Below are positions 1 through 7,988 of a DNA stretch of 35,409 nucleotides, one piece after another (the first letter of the stretch is position 1; each line of letters opens with the position of its first letter). The DNA comes from an uncultured Oscillibacter sp. (GTDB lineage: Bacteria; Bacillota; Clostridia; Oscillospirales; Oscillospiraceae), in the NCBI GenBank assembly GCA_910576845.1, contig CAJTJA010000022.1:1-35409 (forward strand), in the 5' to 3' direction. Under the pieces are notes generated by a model, which saw nothing but the letters and a program-made list of their open reading frames with translations, ran no database searches and had not been told where the DNA came from. The position numbers and the translations under genes are program-made.

Positions 1-659
1 GGGGTACGGGCCTCGTCGATGAGGATGGAGTCCACCTCGTCCACAATGGCGAAGGAGTGGCCCCGCTGGACCAGCTCCTGAGAATAGATACACATATTAT
101 CCCGGAGGTAATCGAAGCCCATCTCATTGTTGGTGCCGTAGGTAATATCGGCGGCATAGGCCTCCTGCCTCTGCTTGCTCGTAAGCCCGTGGACAATGAG
201 GCCTACCTTAAGCCCCAGGAAACGGTGAACCTTGCCCATCCATTCGCTGTCGCGCTTGGCCAGATAGTCGTTGACGGTGACAATATGGACACCCTTTCCC
301 GCCAGGGCATTGAGGTACGCCGGCAGAGTGGCAACGAGGGTCTTCCCCTCGCCGGTTTTCATCTCGGCAATGCGCCCCTGATGAAGAACAATGCCGCCCA
401 CAAGCTGCACCCGATAAGGACGGAGCCCCAGCACCCGGTCCGACGCCTCCCGAACGGCGGCGAATGCCTCCGGGAGAATATCGTCCAGCGTCTCGCCGTT
501 CGCAAGGCGCCCCTTGAATTCCTCTGTCTTTGCCTGAAGCTGGGCGTCGGTCATGGCCTTATACTCGTCGGCCATGGCCTCAATCCTGTCCGCAATGGGA
601 TAGATGGATTTCAGCTCCCGGGAGCTGTAGTCGCCAAAAATTTTCTGCATCAGACCCAT
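1..659 (-). CDS. secA: Preprotein translocase ATPase SecA, N-terminal part (runs off window start)
   Basis: SecA is the cytoplasmic ATPase that drives unfolded preproteins through the SecYEG channel. About 219 residues are present. The start MGLMQKIFGD is followed by the nucleotide-binding domain: a Walker A MKTGEGKT, then the typical VNDYLAKRDSEWMG and TYGTNNEMGFDYLRDN stretches, and finally a Walker B-type IVDEVDSILIDEARTP at the window edge, where the gene is cut. All of these are characteristic SecA motifs. The ATG at 659 is preceded by a GAAAGGAAG ribosome site about ten bases upstream. The remaining roughly three quarters (preprotein cross-linking, scaffold and C-terminal domains) lie outside the window. 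No promoter with both good boxes was found in the upstream gap. Identity is certain on motif grounds. Confidence 0.97.
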   Translation of the reverse strand, partial: MGLMQKIFGDYSSRELKSIYPIADRIEAMADEYKAMTDAQLQAKTEEFKGRLANGETLDDILPEAFAAVREASDRVLGLRPYRVQLVGGIVLHQGRIAEMKTGEGKTLVATLPAYLNALAGKGVHIVTVNDYLAKRDSEWMGKVHRFLGLKVGLIVHGLTSKQRQEAYAADITYGTNNEMGFDYLRDNMCIYSQELVQRGHSFAIVDEVDSILIDEART

Positions 660-794
660 GATTATTTGAAACTTCCTTTCTATTGTTCCGCCTCCTGAAG
701 CAGAAGCGTAAAAATTCCCATAAAAAAACAAGTTTAGCTTATCATAGTTTCCCCTGAAATGCAAAGGAAATCGGGAGGGGACGCAAAAAATTTA

Positions 795-826
795 CAAAAG
801 GACGGCAGTCTCGGACAAGACCGCCG
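795..826 (-). terminator. Probable terminator after the Ig-like gene
   Basis: On the minus strand, just past the stop of the Ig-like gene, an 8-bp stem (GGCGGTCT with AGACTGCC, one G-U pair) with a 6-base loop is followed by CCTTTTG and a little further by a T6 run. This fits a weak rho-independent terminator placed before secA on the same strand. Confidence 0.45.
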
Positions 827-840
827 CCCCGGGCCGCAGA

Positions 841-1311
841 TTATTCCACGGTAAATTCCGCCGCCAGTTGGAAGACACTTTCCTCAAAGCCATCCTCGTA
901 AAAGTCCAGAATCAGGCGGTAGAAACCCGGTTCCAGAGCAGTGAAGGGGAATCTGCGATCTTCGCTCCATTTAAAAGCAAACCGCTGAGGAGCGTCCTTC
1001 TCATAGTAAAATACGGGCGCCGCCGCGCAGACCTCGCCAGCGGGCCGTTTCGCCTGCCGCATGGGCAGCCAAAGGCTCCCCAGCCGCCGCTGAAGACGGT
1101 AATTCCGGTCATAGTCCCCACAATTCCAAAGGGGCCTGTCCGTCGTATTCAAAATTTCTATGGTCATGCCCCCGGACATCGCGGAGCCCTCCACCGCCGT
1201 CATAGTGACTCCTTCCTGCCGGTATGGCCTGTAATCGGCCATGAGCAGCAGCGCCGCAAGGGCAATCAGCGGCAGCATCCAAGGGGAGCGCAGCCGTTCT
1301 TTCAGACGCAT
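841..1311 (-). CDS. Membrane-anchored protein with bacterial Ig-like domain
   Basis: The product is about 156 residues. A basic start (MRLKERLRS) is followed by one hydrophobic segment at about residues 11-23 (WMLPLIALAALLLMADY), then an extracellular beta-rich domain. That domain has the pattern WNCGDYDRNYRLQRR, a single tryptophan block, and a final GFYRLILDFYE strand. This resembles the small bacterial Ig-like domains in many Firmicute surface proteins, where a W/G/Y core is followed by a GxYRL strand. The start at 1311 was preferred to an in-frame ATG at 1362 because AGGAGGT lies 7 bases before it. It sits downstream of the activase-like gene on the same strand, with a gap of about 50 bases. 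A specific role cannot be assigned. Confidence 0.6.
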   Translation of the reverse strand: MRLKERLRSPWMLPLIALAALLLMADYRPYRQEGVTMTAVEGSAMSGGMTIEILNTTDRPLWNCGDYDRNYRLQRRLGSLWLPMRQAKRPAGEVCAAAPVFYYEKDAPQRFAFKWSEDRRFPFTALEPGFYRLILDFYEDGFEESVFQLAAEFTVE

Positions 1312-1365
1312 CCTCCTCACCTCCTGTGCCTTTAGACGATACCGCGCGGAAAAAAGTTCCAAGCC

Positions 1366-2532
1366 TTACAGTTCCGTATCCAGCAGCATCCGAATCCGAT
1401 TCTGCACCGTCCCTTCCCGGGTGGAGGCGTCATAATCCACCCCTACCACCAGCCCCCCAGGCAGCTCCCGCTGGAGGCGGGCGTAAATCCCCCGGGCATA
1501 AATATGACCCGGCAGACAACCGAACGGCATCGCCGCCAACACCTTCCTGTGTCCTTCCCGCACCCAGGCGGCAGCCTCCGCCGAGAGGAACCACCCGCAG
1601 CCCAGAGCACAGCCCGAGGGAATCGCCAGCGCCTTCACTTCCGGATAGGGCGGAAGTGCGGAGAATCCCTCCGTCCGCAGGACATTGACAAACCGCTTCT
1701 GGAAATCCAGCGCCAAGGCCCTCAGGGTCTTTCCCGCCAGCCGGACGGGAAGCGGGCATTCCCCCAAATGTGTGTCTATATAATAGAGGGCATACCATGT
1801 CAGGCCGTTCACACCCACTTCGCAGCCCTGCCGCTCCAGATACTCCTCCAAACGCCAGTTGCCCAGGCCGCAGTACTTCGTGTACAGCTCCCCGACAACG
1901 GCGACCTTCTGCGTCTTCCGGCCCTCCTTTGGAACCGCCCGGAAGTCCGCAGCTATCTCCCGGCAGCGGCGGAGAATGCCCCAGGGAGTCAGGCTCCGGT
2001 TTCTCCGCAAGTCCCCGGAGAGCAGAGCTGTCCATTTTTCCGTCAGCCGGTCCGCCTCTCCCGGGCTCACCTCATAAGGCCGGGTCTGATTTCCCAGCAG
2101 CATCAGCGCATCCCCCCAAAAAGCGGCAGCTGCGGCCCGAAGAACCATCACCGGCGTGACCGGCAGGGCACAGCTTTTTTCCAGGCCCCTGGCATTTAAG
2201 GAACGCAGTTTTACCTGAAAGTATCCCTCCCGGTCCAGCACGGGCCGCAAAAGCCGAATCAGGCAGGAGCCCCGGCAGCCGTCGGCGGCCTGGGAAATCA
2301 GAACGGAGGTATGCCCCAGATCATAGCGCCCGGACCGCAGGGCTGACAGCACTTGTCCGGCAATGAGGACAAAGGGATAGCAGAGATCATTGTGCATGTA
2401 CCGCAAACCCAGCTCCTCCACTCCGGGTCCCTCCTCTTCCAGAACCACGGCGCGGCAGTCCCGGGTCTCGAAGGCCCAGCGGAGCAGGGGCCAGTGATGG
2501 TCCAGCAGGGCGGGAATCAGCAGGGTCTCCAC
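1366..2532 (-). CDS. 2-hydroxyacyl-CoA dehydratase activase-related protein (stand-alone)
   Basis: The product is about 388 residues. It resembles the C-terminal region of the large activase-related proteins linked to 2-hydroxyacyl-CoA dehydratases (the CoA-activase/COG3581-like group). Visible landmarks are an N-terminal strand LLIPALLDHHWPLLRWAF, then YMHNDLCYPFVLIAGQ, a Cys-containing QAADGCRGSC, GNQTRPYEVSPGEADRL, KVAVVGELYTKYCG, MPFGCLPGHI and a final VDYDASTREGTVQNRI. The conserved Cys residues in NDLCYP, DGCRGSC and FGCLPGH could bind an iron-sulfur cluster (inference). The GTG at 2532 was chosen because AAAGGAGG lies 6 bases upstream, and the protein then starts where family members begin (TLLIP). 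An in-frame ATG 51 bases upstream lacks support. No dehydratase subunits are nearby, so the substrate is unknown. Confidence 0.72.
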   Translation of the reverse strand: METLLIPALLDHHWPLLRWAFETRDCRAVVLEEEGPGVEELGLRYMHNDLCYPFVLIAGQVLSALRSGRYDLGHTSVLISQAADGCRGSCLIRLLRPVLDREGYFQVKLRSLNARGLEKSCALPVTPVMVLRAAAAAFWGDALMLLGNQTRPYEVSPGEADRLTEKWTALLSGDLRRNRSLTPWGILRRCREIAADFRAVPKEGRKTQKVAVVGELYTKYCGLGNWRLEEYLERQGCEVGVNGLTWYALYYIDTHLGECPLPVRLAGKTLRALALDFQKRFVNVLRTEGFSALPPYPEVKALAIPSGCALGCGWFLSAEAAAWVREGHRKVLAAMPFGCLPGHIYARGIYARLQRELPGGLVVGVDYDASTREGTVQNRIRMLLDTEL

Positions 2533-2721
2533 AATGAGCCTCCTTTCCAGCATGTCAGCGGCAGCGATATTTCCCAATAACAATTCAGGCGGCAGCGGAC
2601 TTCCGAATACAAATCCGCTGCTCCCAGATTTTCAAATACGATGATATTATTATACGTCTCCGGGCCCTCATTGTCCAGCGCCGGAGGCCGCGCTTGAAAT
2701 CCGCCGTTCCAGGGAAACTAA

Positions 2722-2935
2722 ATCCTGCTTGAAAAATGGCAAACCGCTCAACCGACGGATTTTTTCTGCCGCTCTGCGTTAAAACCTCTTGCCGGGCGGC
2801 AGCCTGCCTGCGAAAATTTGCCTGAAGCGGCAATTGGATAGCCGTTGGCGGCTCTGCCGCCTTACGGATATCACATGCCCTCTGGGTAAACAATCTCTCG
2901 CCTTTGAGCATTCCGCCAATTTTCAAACAAGGCCT
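2722..2935 (-). mobile_element. MITE-like element, copy 1 (minus orientation, with about 60-bp insertion)
   Basis: This lies in the 600-base intergenic gap 2533-3129. Read on the minus strand it aligns over nearly its full length with the element at 17270-17433. Shared blocks include CTTGCCGGGCGGCAGCCTGC, TCTCGCC, and the outer end GGCCTTGTTTGAAAATTGGC at about 2916-2935. The other end (2722-2745) is diverged but recognisable as CTTGAAAAATGGCAAA. Relative to the other copy it carries an extra stretch of about 60 bases (roughly 2830-2890) that contains its own GGCGGC/GCCGCC hairpin. No transposase is encoded. The rest of the gap shows only the promoter of the next gene. Confidence 0.7.
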
Positions 2936-3068
2936 GAAAAACCAGAGGCATCCGCCGGGATTTCTGCGCCAAATTGCCCTGCCAGACGCCGCAATCCGGC
3001 CATTTCATGGGCGCAAAGTCGCCTCCTGCACATTTTTTCTAAATCAGGCAAAATTATTGGATTGCTCA

Positions 3069-3097
3069 TTGTATATTCCGTCAAATTGTGCTACAAT
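3069..3097 (+). promoter_or_regulatory. Candidate sigma-A promoter for the MBL nuclease gene
   Basis: A near-consensus -10 box TACAAT (3092-3097) sits 17 bases after a poor -35 TTGTAT. It is about 30 bases upstream of the ATG and in an AT-rich pocket. The -35 match is weak. Confidence 0.4.
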
Positions 3098-3129
3098 GAA
3101 AAATATCAAGAGATAAGGAGGGCCCCCAT

Positions 3130-4731
3130 ATGAAGCTCAGCTTTTACGGCGCGGACCAATGCGTCACCGGAAGCTGCCACTGTCTGGAGATTAACGGCAA
3201 GCGCATCCTCATCGACTGCGGCCTCCAGCAGGGCCGGGACGAGGTTTCCAACGGCGAATTTCCTTTCGCCGCCAATACCATCGACTTTGTGCTGGTGACG
3301 CATGCGCATATCGATCATTCCGGCCGGATTCCCATGCTGGTCAAGCAGGGCTTTCAGGGCCGCATCCTCACCACCCGTCTTACCGCTCAGCTTCTAGAGA
3401 TTATGCTGCTGGACTCTGCCCATATTCAAGAGCAGGACGCGGAGTGGAAAAACCGCAAGGGTGAGCGTTCCGGCGCCCCCAAAACCGAACCGCTCTACAC
3501 AGTGGAGGACGCGGAACGGGTCATGGAGTTTATGACCACCTGCGAATACGGCCAGTTCACCCATCTCTGCGACGGCGTGGACGTGGAGTTCACCGACGCC
3601 GGGCATCTCCTGGGCTCCGCTTTTATCATTATGGACCTGGAGGAAAACGGGGTCAAAAAGAGCATCGTCTTCTCCGGCGACATCGGCAACATCAACCAGC
3701 CCGTCATCCGGGACCCCGTTCAGATCTCCGGCGCGGATTACGTGGTGATGGAATCCACCTACGGGGACCGGAACCACCCTGAAAGCTGGGCCTATACCGA
3801 CAATTTGGCCCGGATCATCGACGAAACCATGGCCCGGGGAGGCAACGTTATCATTCCCTCCTTCGCCGTGGGCCGGACCCAGGAGCTCCTGTATTTTATC
3901 CGTGAAATCAAGGAAAAGCACATGGTCCGCTCCTGCCCGGATTTCCCCGTGTACATTGACTCCCCCCTGGCCAAGAAGGCCACCTCCATTTTCGACGGAG
4001 ACCTCCGGGGCTATATGGATCATGACGCCGTATGGCTGGTGCGGAAGGGGACCAACATGTTCCGCTTCCCCAATCTTTGCATCACGGAGACCAGCGAGGA
4101 GTCCAAGGCCCTGAATGAAGACCGGGCCCCGAAGGTCATCATCTCCGCCTCCGGCATGTGCGACGCGGGCCGCATCCGCCACCACCTGAAGCACAACCTC
4201 TGGCGTCCGGAGTGCACCATTCTCTTTGTGGGCTACCAGGGAGAAGGCACCCTGGGCCGCCAGCTTCTGGAGGGGGCCAAGAGCGTGAAGCTCTTCGGCG
4301 AGGAAATCACCGTTCAGGCCCATCTGGAGAACTTTACCGGCTTGAGCTCCCACGCGGACCGGGATCACCTGCTGAAGTGGATTTCCGGCTTCCACGACCC
4401 GAAGCCTCAGCATGTTTTTGTCGTTCACGGAGATCGGGAAGTGGCTCCCTTCTTTGCGCAGACGCTGGAAAATATGGGCATCCCGGCCCATGCCCCCCAG
4501 TACACCGAGGTTTACGACCTGGCCTCCAATGCGATTTTGGAGCGGGGCTACCTGCCGGAGCGGAAGGCCAAGGTGGCCGGCAGCTCCAAGGGCGCGCCGG
4601 CTTACGAGCGGCTGGTGTCTGTGGGCGGCATGCTCACGGAGTTCATCAAGCGGAGCCGCGGCAGAGACAACAAGTCCCTGGCGAAGTATGCCGACCAGCT
4701 TCGGCAGCTTCTTGAAAAGTGGGAGGACTAG
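3130..4731 (+). CDS. MBL-fold/beta-CASP RNA-processing exonuclease-like protein
   Basis: A 533-residue cytoplasmic metallo-hydrolase of the RNA-specificity (CPSF73/RNase J-related) group. The metal-binding signature THAHIDHSG spans residues 57-65, with further metal ligands in DAGHLLGSA, FSGDIGN and the late SSHADRDHL and VVHGDRE. The beta-CASP insert shows MESTYGDRNH, FAVGRTQELL and ISASGMCDAGRIRHHL. The order MBL, beta-CASP, MBL, C-terminal RMMBL is what the family shows. A tail of about 80 residues after the RMMBL region, rich in Lys/Arg, ends the protein. The start has AGGAGG 8 bases upstream. The rlmD-like gene follows after 90 bases on the same strand, so both may act in RNA metabolism and share a transcript. 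The true substrate (RNA 3' end, tRNA or DNA) cannot be read from sequence. Confidence 0.88.
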   Translation: MKLSFYGADQCVTGSCHCLEINGKRILIDCGLQQGRDEVSNGEFPFAANTIDFVLVTHAHIDHSGRIPMLVKQGFQGRILTTRLTAQLLEIMLLDSAHIQEQDAEWKNRKGERSGAPKTEPLYTVEDAERVMEFMTTCEYGQFTHLCDGVDVEFTDAGHLLGSAFIIMDLEENGVKKSIVFSGDIGNINQPVIRDPVQISGADYVVMESTYGDRNHPESWAYTDNLARIIDETMARGGNVIIPSFAVGRTQELLYFIREIKEKHMVRSCPDFPVYIDSPLAKKATSIFDGDLRGYMDHDAVWLVRKGTNMFRFPNLCITETSEESKALNEDRAPKVIISASGMCDAGRIRHHLKHNLWRPECTILFVGYQGEGTLGRQLLEGAKSVKLFGEEITVQAHLENFTGLSSHADRDHLLKWISGFHDPKPQHVFVVHGDREVAPFFAQTLENMGIPAHAPQYTEVYDLASNAILERGYLPERKAKVAGSSKGAPAYERLVSVGGMLTEFIKRSRGRDNKSLAKYADQLRQLLEKWED

Positions 4732-4821
4732 GGTCTACATTTAAAACCGGCAAAGCGCCGCCCCGGGGGCATCCTTTCCCGCCGGGGCGGACACAATCCA
4801 GGCAGCGAGGACTTTCTTTCT

Positions 4822-6174
4822 ATGGAAGCACTGAAAAGCGGACAAATTCACACCGCCCTGACAGAGGGCTATTCCAGCGAGGGCTACGGCGTTGCCCGGG
4901 TAAACGGCGCGGTGGTCTTCATCCCTCAGGCCGTCCGGGGAGAGACCATTGACCTGCAAATCACCAAGGTGATGAAGACGCATGCCTTCGGCAGGATCGC
5001 AAAAATTCACAGCCCCTCCCAGGAGCGCGCCGCCCCGGACTGCCCCCATTTCGGAAAATGCGGCGGCTGCAACTTCCGGCACCTCTCCTATCAGGAGGAG
5101 CTCTGGGCCAAGCGGCAGAGGGTGCAGGACGCCCTGACCCGGATCGGGGGCTCCGGCGTTCAGGTTGAAGAAATTCTGGGCGCGAAAAACCCGAACCACT
5201 ACCGCAACAAATGCCAATACCCTGTGGGGCCCCAGGGGGAGACCGGCTTCTTCCAGGCCCGCACACACCAAGTCGTTCCGGTAGAGCGCTGCCTGCTCCA
5301 GCCGGAGGCCTGTGACCGGACCGCCGGGGCCGTGAGGGGCTGGATGAAGCGCTACAGGATTCCCGCCTACGACGAAAAAACCGGCAAGGGACTGATCCGT
5401 CATATCTATGTGAGGACCAACCGCCGGGGCGAAAGCCTCTGCTGTGTTGTGGCCGCAGGCAGAAAGGTCCCCCGGGAGGCGGAGCTGGCCGCGCTGGTGC
5501 TGGCCGCCGCGCCCAAAACGGTGGGCGTGGTGCTGAATGTAAACACAAAGAAGGGCAATGTAATTCTGGGGGAGCAGTACCGGACCATCTGGGGACAGAA
5601 TTTCCTGATGGACACGCTCCGCGGCCTGGAATTCAAGCTGTCGGTCCCCTCCTTCTACCAGGTAAACCGGGACCAGGCGGAGGTCCTTTACGGCAAAGCC
5701 CTGGAATTCGCCGCGCTGAGAGAAGACGAGACGGCTCTGGACCTTTACTGCGGCGCGGGGACCATCACGCTCTGCCTGGCGGGCCGGGCAAAGCGGGTCA
5801 TCGGCGCGGAGATTGTTCCCGCCGCCATCCGGGACGCGAAAGAAAACGCCAAACGCAACGGGGTAAAAAACGCGGAATTTTTCTGCGGCGACGCGGCGGA
5901 AACAGCCGCCATGCTGGAGGCCGAGGGACTGCGCCCCGGCCTCATCACGGTGGACCCGCCCAGGAAGGGGCTCAGCCCGGAGGTCATCGCCGCCACGGCG
6001 GCCATGGAGCCGGAGCGCATCGTCTATATCTCCTGCGACCCGGCCACACTGGGGCGGGACGTCAAGCTCTTCGCCGGATACGGTTACAGGGCCGTCCGGG
6101 CGGCGGCAGTGGACATGTTTCCGGGAACCGCGCACGTGGAGACCTGCGTAAAGCTGCTGCGCGGCTCCCTTTAA
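4822..6174 (+). CDS. rlmD: 23S rRNA (uracil-C5)-methyltransferase, RlmD/RumA family
   Basis: A 450-residue SAM-dependent m5U methyltransferase expected to modify a uridine in 23S rRNA. The N-terminus is a TRAM RNA-binding domain (about residues 7-63). Then comes a CPHFGKCGGC iron-sulfur motif (Cys74, 80, 83), with the fourth ligand probably in the VERCLLQPEAC stretch. The catalytic domain shows the SAM-binding LDLYCGAGTITL (about 305-316), the DPPRKGLSPE loop, and the nucleophilic cysteine in YISCDPATLGRD (about 405). Length and motif order match full-length family members. Firmicutes often carry several paralogues (RlmCD-like), so the target uridine is uncertain and the symbol denotes the family. 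A GAGGA stands 10 bases before the ATG. It is downstream of the MBL nuclease and converges with the Spo0A-domain operon. Confidence 0.9.
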   Translation: MEALKSGQIHTALTEGYSSEGYGVARVNGAVVFIPQAVRGETIDLQITKVMKTHAFGRIAKIHSPSQERAAPDCPHFGKCGGCNFRHLSYQEELWAKRQRVQDALTRIGGSGVQVEEILGAKNPNHYRNKCQYPVGPQGETGFFQARTHQVVPVERCLLQPEACDRTAGAVRGWMKRYRIPAYDEKTGKGLIRHIYVRTNRRGESLCCVVAAGRKVPREAELAALVLAAAPKTVGVVLNVNTKKGNVILGEQYRTIWGQNFLMDTLRGLEFKLSVPSFYQVNRDQAEVLYGKALEFAALREDETALDLYCGAGTITLCLAGRAKRVIGAEIVPAAIRDAKENAKRNGVKNAEFFCGDAAETAAMLEAEGLRPGLITVDPPRKGLSPEVIAATAAMEPERIVYISCDPATLGRDVKLFAGYGYRAVRAAAVDMFPGTAHVETCVKLLRGSL

Positions 6175-6201
6175 CAATCCGGCGGGCCGAAAACGTCCGG
6201 C

Positions 6202-6543
6202 TTACGCCACTCTCCCTTTCAGGAGATAGGCCGTCAGCATTCCGAGAAACTGTACCGGGCGCGGCTTCTTCTCAATGGCCGCGCCCGCGATTTCCTCCAT
6301 CCGGCTCCGCCGGTTCTCCCATACCTCCGTCACGGCTCTGCGAAGGTTCCGCTCCACTGCGTTCCATGTCGTTTTATAATGCTCCGCCACCGCCGGATAC
6401 AGCCATTTTGTCACCAGCAGCAGCCGCTCCTGCCGCTCTACACAGAGCCACACCGCATACGCGGTATGAAAAAAGAGAGTATTGTCCGGTGTGAGGCCCA
6501 GACTGTACAGCAGGTCATATACCTCCGTTATCTTAATTTTCAT
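6202..6543 (-). CDS. Stand-alone Spo0A C-terminal-type DNA-binding domain protein
   Basis: The product is 113 residues. Its whole length resembles the effector domain of the sporulation regulator Spo0A, without the N-terminal receiver domain. The characteristic pattern LYSLGLTPDNTLFFHTAYAV, then VTKWLYPAVAEHYKTTWNAV, ERNLRRAVTEVWENR and PVQFLGMLTAYL follows the Spo0A_C helices, including the recognition-helix region TTWNAVERNLRRA. The start at 6543 overlaps the stop of the upstream XRE gene (TGATG), so the two are translationally coupled. No phospho-acceptor domain exists, so the protein cannot be switched by the phosphorelay directly. It could bind 0A-like boxes constitutively or compete with Spo0A (inference). 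The domain call is strong; the role is open. Confidence 0.82.
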   Translation of the reverse strand: MKIKITEVYDLLYSLGLTPDNTLFFHTAYAVWLCVERQERLLLVTKWLYPAVAEHYKTTWNAVERNLRRAVTEVWENRRSRMEEIAGAAIEKKPRPVQFLGMLTAYLLKGRVA

Positions 6544-6809
6544 CACGCCGCCTCATGCTCTTCCAGCCGAAGCACCCCTTCGAGAAAACCCTTCACCACC
6601 TCCAGGATTTCTTCATCCGGCAGCAGGCACAGAAAAAGGAGCAGGGTTGTCGCGGAAAATCCGCTCTCACCCCGCTCCAGTTCCGCATATGAGCGGCTTG
6701 ACATCCGCAGCTTTTCTGCCATCTTCTCCTGTGTGAACCCTCTTTCCTTTCTCCAGGGCCTGAGCCTGGGCGTGAGATATGCTCTTGCGAATTCTTTGTA
6801 TACGCGCAT
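6543..6809 (-). CDS. XRE-family helix-turn-helix regulator
   Basis: About 88 residues. A short N-terminal extension (MRVYKEFARAYLTPRL) is followed by a typical HTH_3 fold: LRPWRKERGFTQEKMAEKLR, MSSRSYAELERGESGFS and TTLLLFLCLLPDEEIL. GFTQEKMAEKL and SSRSYAELERG are the two helices of the HTH. The start is ambiguous between 6824 and 6809. 6809 is preferred because GGGGGAA lies 6 bases before it, whereas nothing SD-like precedes 6824. It is the first gene of a two-gene minus-strand unit with the Spo0A-type domain protein. A TGTCGAA box lies about 18 bases upstream of the start. Confidence 0.75.
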   Translation of the reverse strand: MRVYKEFARAYLTPRLRPWRKERGFTQEKMAEKLRMSSRSYAELERGESGFSATTLLLFLCLLPDEEILEVVKGFLEGVLRLEEHEAA

Positions 6810-6826
6810 AAGTAATTCCCCCATAT

Positions 6827-6833
6827 TTCGACA
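6827..6833 (-). promoter_or_regulatory. Spo0A-box-like site (TGTCGAA)
   Basis: A perfect 0A-box core, TGTCGAA on the minus strand (TTCGACA on plus), sits directly in front of the XRE/Spo0A-domain unit. It is next to a TATATT (6835-6840) that could be a -10 element. A 7-mer like this is expected a few times by chance in 35 kb, and a second copy does occur at 25836-25842. Only the position gives it weight. The rest of the gap to 7431 shows no gene I can support apart from the palindromes at 7230-7274. Confidence 0.4.
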
Positions 6834-7229
6834 GAATATATGGAAATCTTACCCATGCCGGAGGCACGCTTCCAGGAGCCATACCTCCACATTCACAGCA
6901 ATTTTTCTGCATTTCCTTTCCTGGAGTCCTTCTGTTTTTCATGTATGCAGGCAAAAGGCCCCCACCCTCCGGCCTCTTGCTCAACTGCGGCGCCGCCTCT
7001 CCGCAACCCTCCTCTCTGGCAGAAGCTCCCCCGGGAGCTGTGCCGCAATTTTTTCCAATATCTATATTGTCCCAGAGGGCTTTTTTGTTTCAGCGCTTCA
7101 AAATAAGCGCCGCCTGCGCGGAGCTCCGCTTCATCCCCGGGCCCCTGAATTTCAGTCTTTGCACGCTTCGCTTTCCCCGCTGTTCTATGGCGGAACCCAA
7201 GCTCATCCATACCGCGCTCAACAGACTTA

Positions 7230-7274
7230 AAAAGAATCAAAGATTCTTTTCCCCCCAGCGGTATACCGCTGGGG
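7230..7274. repeat. Tandem hairpins: A/T-rich stem plus 22-bp perfect palindrome
   Basis: Two adjacent inverted repeats lie in the gap before the broken sigma gene. 7230-7250 is a 9-bp stem (AAAAGAATC, loop AAA, GATTCTTTT). 7253-7274 is a gapless palindrome, CCCCAGCGGTA followed by its exact complement. The first could terminate transcription. The second could be a dimer-binding operator or part of a mobile repeat. Confidence 0.6.
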
Positions 7275-7431
7275 CCGCCGGAAATGTCCGGTTCTTCAGC
7301 TCCCCCGTTCAGCAGCCGCGTGCTCCGCGCAAGTCAGACCGCAAATTCACCCGGGCTGAACGGCAATCCGCCCCTCAGCTCCGCCGGCGGCGGACAGCCA
7401 TAACCCATATGGAAGGAGGCAGCCCGCTTTT

Positions 7432-7920
7432 ATGGAGCCGGTTTCAAAATGGTTTGACGCGCTTTACATCAGCTACGCCCAAAAGCTGGTCAAAATGGCC
7501 GTTCGCATGGGCTTCTCCGAGCAGGACGGTCAGGACCTCATGTAGGACGCGTTTCTCCTTCTCCTGTCCAAAGCGGAGCTGTTCCGGAACGGCCATGATA
7601 ATCCCGCGGCCTTTCTGATCCTTACGCAGAAGCACCTGATCGGAGACGCGATCCGTCGGCGGGAACGCCGGAAGTTCACCTCATACGAGGCTCTGCCGGA
7701 AAGAGGCGCGCCGGATACATACTTCCCGTCTCTCAGGGACAGCCTGCTTCCCGGCCTGAGCGAGGCGGACATGGAGCTCCTCATCGCCTACTATGAGGAA
7801 CAGGCCACTTACGAGGATTTGTCAAAACGGCTCGGCATCCCGGAGGGGCAGTGCCGCGTGAAGCTCTTCCGGGCAAAGAACCGCTACCGGAAAATTCTTT
7901 TGGCCGCAAACAAAAAATAA
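7432..7920 (+). pseudogene. ECF-type RNA polymerase sigma factor interrupted by in-frame TAG
   Basis: A single reading frame of 162 codons encodes a sigma-70-like protein. It starts MEPVSKWFDALYISYAQKLV, runs through region 2 (MGFSEQDGQDLM-stop-DAFLLLLSKAELFRNG, then FLILTQKHLIGDAIRRRER) and ends with a region-4 HTH (LSEADMELLIAYYEEQATYE, DLSKRLGIPEGQCRVKLFRA). Codon 38 (7543-7545) is TAG exactly where sigma factors carry Gln or Glu in the DLVQDAF motif, so one C-to-T change from CAG explains it. Everything downstream stays in frame and looks conserved. An AGGAGG lies 12 bases before the ATG. The next gene is the putative anti-sigma factor. Readthrough would restore the protein; otherwise the gene is dead. 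Confidence 0.82.
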
Positions 7921-7988
7921 AAATTTTTTCCGGCACAGTGAAACAAACCGGCACGCACAGGCAATATCTTTGACAGGAGGTGATTCTG

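Noticed and set aside
2585..3133. Short frames within the gap before the MBL gene
   Set aside because: They run through the MITE-like repeat and have no ribosome sites.
4741..6177. 478-codon open frame on the minus strand
   Set aside because: It is the exact antisense of the rlmD-like gene, has no family resemblance or ribosome site, and arises from GC-rich codon bias.
6893..7618. Several frames of 80-225 codons on both strands before and across the sigma gene
   Set aside because: Arg/Ser/Pro-rich with no recognised motif; the sigma frame with its TAG accounts for the conserved signal.
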